The translations under genes and the position numbers were made by a program. This document shows positions 59,425-64,000 of a stretch of DNA of 64,000 nucleotides, one piece after another. Under the pieces are notes generated by a model. It was not told where the DNA came from. It ran no database searches and was given only the letters and a program-made list of their open reading frames with translations. Position 1 is the first letter of the stretch; every line of letters begins with the position of its first letter. This DNA is from Gymnopus androsaceus JB14 (Eukaryota; Basidiomycota; Agaricomycetes; Agaricales; Omphalotaceae), in NCBI GenBank assembly GCA_009733575.1, contig ML769448.1, positions 186,001 through 250,000 of the forward strand. The letters are read 5' to 3'.

Positions 59425-60469
59425 AGTAAATACTGCGTATTCACCTCTGCGTACCCTCCGGCTTGCACACCTCTATCGCAACTCTGTCGACATATTTAGA
59501 ACAGTTGCTAACAATATGGCACCTTACCAGGGCATGAGTACCAAGGGACAAAGTGCGTGAGTCAATCATAAAGTGTGGGTCGGTCATGAAATGTCAGAGG
59601 TACATGAAGGGAAATTGACCTCATAAGAAGTACCTTAGCTCTTCTGGGTGCATTCTCAACCATTGATTTGGATATTTCTGGTTGTGGTAATTATGTTCGA
59701 TGTTGATCGCCGTACAGCTAGAAGGAGTGCTTGGACACATTGAATTGTATGGAAGAGGCTCGGTGCTTGTGATTGGTGTGTGTAATGTTTGAAAAAAAAA
59801 AATTTCCAAGAGGCCTCGTGAATCCGTTCCGCCATTTCACCGTGTGCTTACCCTGGATCTGGATATCAATGTAATATTAAAGATACCTTGTGAAAGTTGG
59901 CAATTCCCTTCCGCCATCTAAGGGCTTCCAGGAGCATCTCCACCCGTGCACCCGTGTGCTTCTGAAGACGCGCAATTGGGACTTGAAATTAGAAGGATGA
60001 TCTATTTACCTGGAGGATGCCATCTATTATCAGGAAAAGATGGTCCAAGATGAAGGAATAGCGGTGGAGTGCATGTGACGCGTTCCTAGTACGCGTCTTG
60101 CATCATGATCAGAAGCGCCCAAAGGCCCATTGTTCGACTAAAACGGAACGCTGAGTCAGTCGTGTGTATGTAATTTTTGCAAATCTTCGATTACACTTCA
60201 ACTTGGCAAACCAGAAGCTAATGCCTCGAATTCAGGTTAATGTATACCATCAATACCGCTCGAATCTCTTCTAATAAAACCAGAAGCTATGCCTCGAATT
60301 ACAGGATGGTTTAAACCATTATAACCACCGCTCGAGTCTCATGCTATTTCAATTCGGGCTTAGAAAATCGACCCTGACCTTGATCAAAGTGGAACATATA
60401 TGAGTATACTTAGTGCGCGGTAGATTTGCGTGACGCTTGAAATGTCGGACATAATGCCAATGGTTTCGT
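59425..60469. other. Intergenic region, nothing firm
   Basis: A duplicated word, AAACCAGAAGCTA(A)TGCCTCG, occurs near 60208 and 60278, with GCTCGAGTCTC/GCTCGAATCTC following each. There is no gene-like frame. Confidence 0.4.
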
Positions 60470-61020
60470 CCATTCATTATTCTCCTAAAAATTTCTCGGG
60501 AAGAGGGTCCGTTGTACTACGGTAAATCCCATGAACAAGGTATTGGTCGGCTCTTCCCTTTCTCATGGAAAATGTGTAACACAAGCGGATTTCAGGAACA
60601 TCCGTAAGACCTAAATCGCAGTATGATACTTTCCCGTCGGAGATAATAGCATCTTTTGCATACAATTTCTCTACCATGTACATACTGGTTACAATCCCAT
60701 TGCCTCCGGCAGTTCCCCAACGGGACCACGCTGTGTATCGATTCTATCTTTCTATCTTCCCAAGAATCAAGAATTAATTTCGGAAAATAATGCCAATGGC
60801 TTCGTCCACTCAACATCCTCCCAAAAATCTCTCGGGACGAGAGTCCGTTGTACTATGGTAAATCCCATGAACAAGGTATCGGTTGACTCTTCCCTTTCTC
60901 GTGGAAAATGTGTAGCACAGGCGGACATTTCAGGTAGATCCGCAAGACCTAAATCGCAGTGAGATACTTTCCTGTCGGAAATAATGGCATCTTTTACATA
61001 TCTTCTCCAAGAATCTCGGA
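60459..61020 (-). pseudogene. Two tandem copies of a ~310-bp coding-like segment
   Basis: 60459-60680 and 60788-61000 are ~85% alike by eye (TAATGCCAATGG(T/C)TTCGTCC, TGAACAAGGTAT(T/C)GGT, CAAGACCTAAATCGCAGT). On the minus strand both read K-DAIISD(G/R)KVS(Y/H)CDLGL(T/A)D(V/L)PE. The downstream copy continues IRLCYTFSMRKGRADQYLVH and stops at 60477; the upstream copy has a two-base difference there and changes frame. It looks like a duplicated exon of an unknown gene, at least one copy broken. Confidence 0.6.
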
Positions 61021-61139
61021 AAATTGTCCAGCAGGCGGATGATGGTCTCTTTCTTTCTTTTTGCATGAGGTTGACTACTATCGTCCAACCAATTTTCAGT
61101 AAGACCCGAAACTTATCTTTTGCATGAGGCCAGCTCATG

Positions 61140-61483
61140 CGCTCTATATCATCCTACAGACAAGATCTGATCAATTTGTACACCCGACGTTCTTGTACAA
61201 TCAATAATTCATGTCAGAAAATTATCGATATGATACATTACTTCCTTTGCTCGATTTTTATCGTCCCAATTTACCGCTCTGACTGCCCAGTCTCATTTCT
61301 TATCAAACGAGGTAAACTAGGCGTAGAAATTGCTAACTAGGCAGTTTACTTAAAGAGATGGCCAAAGCGTACAATATGATATCAATCTTCGATCATTTGA
61401 TTGACTCCCGTGCCGAGATTATTTACTTTAGTTGGAAAGTGCCGGAGAAACAAAGAAAGATGGTCCAAATATCCTGGCTACCT
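61140..61483. other. Spacer, nothing recognised
   Basis: No coding or repeat structure beyond short frames. Confidence 0.35.
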
Positions 61484-61960
61484 TCAGCACTGGATACCAA
61501 TCACAAAACATGCGGCACAATCCATCACAGTCAAAGCCGAGCCCAAAAATGCTCCCCAGATGGTACACCCAATGATAAAAGTCACCACCGTGTAGATTGG
61601 TGAGACGTACAGAACCTAGATATTGACCATGTTTAATATAGTAACACCGTATACCTTTAAAAATCACTTACAACAAAATCTCCCTGTTGCTCCTTCTCGA
61701 ATCCGGCAAGTAGCCCAGTAAAAACAATGATATACGGGAGGAAATATTGCGCCAAATTCGGGTCCACACAAATTTGAGCAAATAAACCCAGTTGGGTTAA
61801 CACCCCAGTCGCAAAGATGCCTTGGCATAGATGCACTGGAATTCGGATAGTGGGGAGCTGAAGAAGTTATTAAGTCAGACGTTGAGTTTTGAACTCCAGT
61901 GCTCACAGGAATTGGCATTGCTGAGACTTCGAGGGAAAGAATGGGAAATTTCTTGATCAC
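61484..61960 (-). CDS. Small multi-pass membrane protein (family member D)
   Basis: Three exons: MIKKFPILSLEVSAMPIP; a GTGAGC...CTTCAG intron; LPTIRIPVHLCQGIFATGVL ... YFLPYIIVFTGLLAG with a FEKEQQGDF loop; a GTAAGT...ATCTAG intron; then VLYVSPIYTVVTFIIGCTIW...DCAACFVIGIQC and TGA 61484. The protein is about 125 aa with four likely membrane helices. It lacks the acidic N-terminal tail of members A and C. The shared core (RIP...QGIF.TG, a charged EKE loop, then a (V/I)YV.P(I/L).. helix) marks it as a paralogue. Function unknown. Confidence 0.7.
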
Positions 61961-62680
61961 TTCGTACGTGTTTTATGATCTAGGCCTCGTGTCGGCCATC
62001 ATGAAAACGTCTCAGTCAACTAGCGTATGATTTCAGACAGTTCTGATAATCATATTACTCGCGCGATTAGGGTGAAATTATACTAGATTTGCATGAAAAA
62101 AGGGAAGCTTACGCTTAAATCCATATCTTTTTAGCGTAATTTTACCATTTTCAGTAAAAACTTGAACTTGTAAAAATTTGCATGCAGTGTCGGTCTGATC
62201 AGCATGTGGCGGTACAATCAAATAAGATATGCTTTGACCTCCTTCCAACTCGGTGACTCAAAATACAATATTCGCAGTATTGCTAGTACTTTGTACAGAG
62301 CACAGATGCGATTATGCTATCGAGAGAGGAGGTTTTGGACAATCACAACATTTTGTTTCTGAACGGCAGGCATAAATTACACGTTTACAACACGTTGGCT
62401 TCATGTCTGTTATTAGTCAAGGCCACGTGCCACTGGTTTATCTCAGCTCTCCGTAAGTCTTTTGAGGGCGGGATATTTTGGGACAGGGTAAGAAGTTTTA
62501 GCACCAGCAAAACATGAGGCGGAGGAACACTATCCCAGATCCAGAATTCTGGAAGGAACAGAGAATGATTCGCTCATGCAGGAACCCATGAGAAAGAACC
62601 TCACCCACTGTTGTATTAATATTCAAAAGAATCCGAGGAATCTTTGTCAATCGATTTTCAAGCCTATCGGAAATTTCGCC
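61961..62680. other. Divergent intergenic region
   Basis: It holds the 5' sides of the membrane gene (minus) and the 62681 gene (plus). Only short frames were seen. No specific motif. Confidence 0.4.
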
Positions 62681-63423
62681 ATGCCAGCAACCCGTTCTCA
62701 GTCTCGTTCTTCTCGCACGCCATCTGTGCTCTCAGCCTCTTCGTCGACCAAATCATCGACAGCATCGCACTCTACTCGCTTTGGTGGTGTCTTCTCCGAA
62801 ACGCTCAACGGTAATATCTTACCGAAGCCTTATTTCCGAGTAAGTGGCAGTCGTTATAGCGTGCATGCAATTGTTGATGCCAAATAAATCAGGCAAAGGG
62901 GACCACATTCGGTCTACTCTTCCCTTTGCGTGGGGCAAAGGAGGTTAGGACTCAGTTTCGGAGCACCAACTCGAACGAAAAGGCCCCTGTCCGCAGGCAG
63001 CATCATCGTTACATCCATTTTTTATCTTCCTTTGCAAAAGAAGTACAAAACGATCCTCTTTATGTGGTGGTGATCATCCACCAACACCAACGATATTTGG
63101 TAGCTGGAACATTCGACGACAATATGCCTGATGAAAATCAGGCTATCAAGAGTTTAGGATGTACAAGCTCCTTCAGAGGAGATATTGCAATCTGTTTCTA
63201 TAATTCCATTTCAAACCGCGAGGAGGAGTTCCTATACGGTATTCCAAGCTATCCATCCTTTCAAGACCGCAATGACGCTTTAAAGCACGTCGTGGATAGG
63301 TATGTAACTAAGGTCTCATTCCTGCGTACCCTGTGCTGATATATATTCAGATTTGTTCGACATGTCAGGAATGTTATCCTGAACGGTGGTAGTTTGAAGT
63401 CAGTAGTTGGACTTGGAGGTTGA
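62681..63423 (+). CDS. Hypothetical protein (212 aa), three exons
   Basis: Exons 62681-62839, 62893-63299 and 63351-63423 add to exactly 213 codons, with GTAAGT and GTATGT donors. The N-terminus is Ser/Thr-rich and basic (MPATRSQSRSSRTPSVLSAS), as in many nuclear or disordered fungal proteins. It is followed by a folded-looking domain: FGLLFPLRGAKEVRTQFRST, RYIHFLSSFAKEVQNDPLYV, YLVAGTFDDNMPDENQAIKS, GDIAICFYNSISNREEEFLY, DALKHVVDRFVRHVRNVILN. No catalytic or metal-binding pattern is evident and I do not recognise the family. The frame is intact. Confidence 0.75.
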
Positions 63424-63626
63424 TGTTGCCCTTTTCATGACGCCTATTCCTGCATTTATATCAGTTGTTCATTACCTTGACTTCATCACATTCCTTCATG
63501 ATTCGCATTATATCTTACCCTGCCACAGGCTCTATCACATTCCTTTACGACTTTCTTCTCTGCTTCTGTTCCTGCATTATATCAGTGTTTCTTAACTGTA
63601 AGCCAGCATGTTTGACATTGCACTAA

Positions 63627-64000
63627 CTATGTGCCGTACATGTACATAAGACTCGTGAAGGTAAAGCAAAATATGAAAGCGATTTCCGACAACTCCAGTC
63701 CAAACGATATCGCAAAGAAACAAAGCACTAGTCTTACGAGGCGCCAGATGCTGAAGATACAGCTAAGAGTTCCGATAAACAGTAAAAATGTCACCCCCTG
63801 CGCTGGTAGCACAAATACCTATATAGAGACAATTAGGTATGTGTTTATTCGGAGTTTTAGTAGGTATACCATTATCACCGATGACTCGAGCTTCGACTTT
63901 TCTTGAAGGAAATACCCCATACTTATAGAGAATGAGACTTGTACTTCCCAAAAATAGACTGAGCATGACTATAGAAAATTTCTGCCCTCCTGTGTTGTTC
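63627..64000 (-). CDS. Membrane protein, 5' end off window
   Basis: The minus-strand frame is open from the right edge (…NNTGGQKFSIVMLSLFLGST / SLILYKYG), with an intron GTATTT...ATATAG, then VFVLPAQGVTFLLFIGTLSC, IWRLVRLVLCFFAISFGLEL and a final hydrophobic AFIFCFTFTSLMYMYGT ending at TAG 63627. At least three membrane helices. It may be a further member of the local membrane-protein group, but I did not find the RIP core, so paralogy is only a guess. Confidence 0.55.

Overview
The window looks like the genome of a filamentous basidiomycete (most likely Agaricomycetes). Nearly every gene is cut by many short introns (about 50-65 bp, GT...AG, often GTAAGT/GTATGT donors). The gene families are typical of that group: a secreted GMC oxidoreductase, MYND and RBR proteins, an F-box/LRR-like protein, and a Tnp2-type (Plavaka/CACTA-like) transposase gene. 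No prokaryotic, viral or organellar gene and no canonical tRNA or rRNA gene was seen.

Layout. (1) 0-9.7 kb is gene-rich: a GMC oxidoreductase running off the left edge (minus), a MYND zinc-finger gene between two copies of a diverged direct repeat, and a 945-aa RBR E3 ubiquitin ligase with two CCCH fingers and a C-terminal CaaX-like tail. (2) 9.9-33.4 kb is a layered transposon graveyard: fold-back CACTA-like elements, hAT-like elements (some nested), a Tc1/mariner copy split by a hAT-like element, pogo-like transposase remnants split by two different MITEs, a Mutator-like MITE inside a non-autonomous LTR element, a hAT MITE inside the 3' LTR, and an array of roughly 300-bp repeats. Several insertions can be dated relative to each other because the empty site survives elsewhere in the window or the broken reading frame rejoins exactly. 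(3) 33.5-35.2 kb holds a C2H2 zinc-finger gene. (4) 36.9-41.7 kb holds two different decayed Ty3/Gypsy pol genes on the minus strand. (5) 42.5-47 kb holds mitochondrial ribosomal protein bL31m, an F-box pseudogene and weak gene remnants. (6) 47.7-52.5 kb holds a large, nearly intact Tnp2-like gene with four exon-encoded SAP-like repeats. (7) 52.9-64 kb holds a set of related multi-pass membrane protein genes, a WD40 protein with a C-terminal membrane segment, and three hypothetical genes.

How things fit together. The ordinary genes are unrelated housekeeping or regulatory genes, apart from the right-hand membrane-protein group. Three members there share an R-(I/V)-P...(F)xTG core and lie on the same strand with the WD40-membrane gene between them, which suggests local duplication. 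The most unusual material is in the mobile DNA. One MITE family makes 2-bp non-TA target duplications and has CCATAGC-rich termini. A pair of hAT-like MITEs both carry a tRNA-like block. The Tnp2 gene has one SAP-like module per phase-0 exon. All exon junctions were read by eye; where I could not resolve one, the entry says so.
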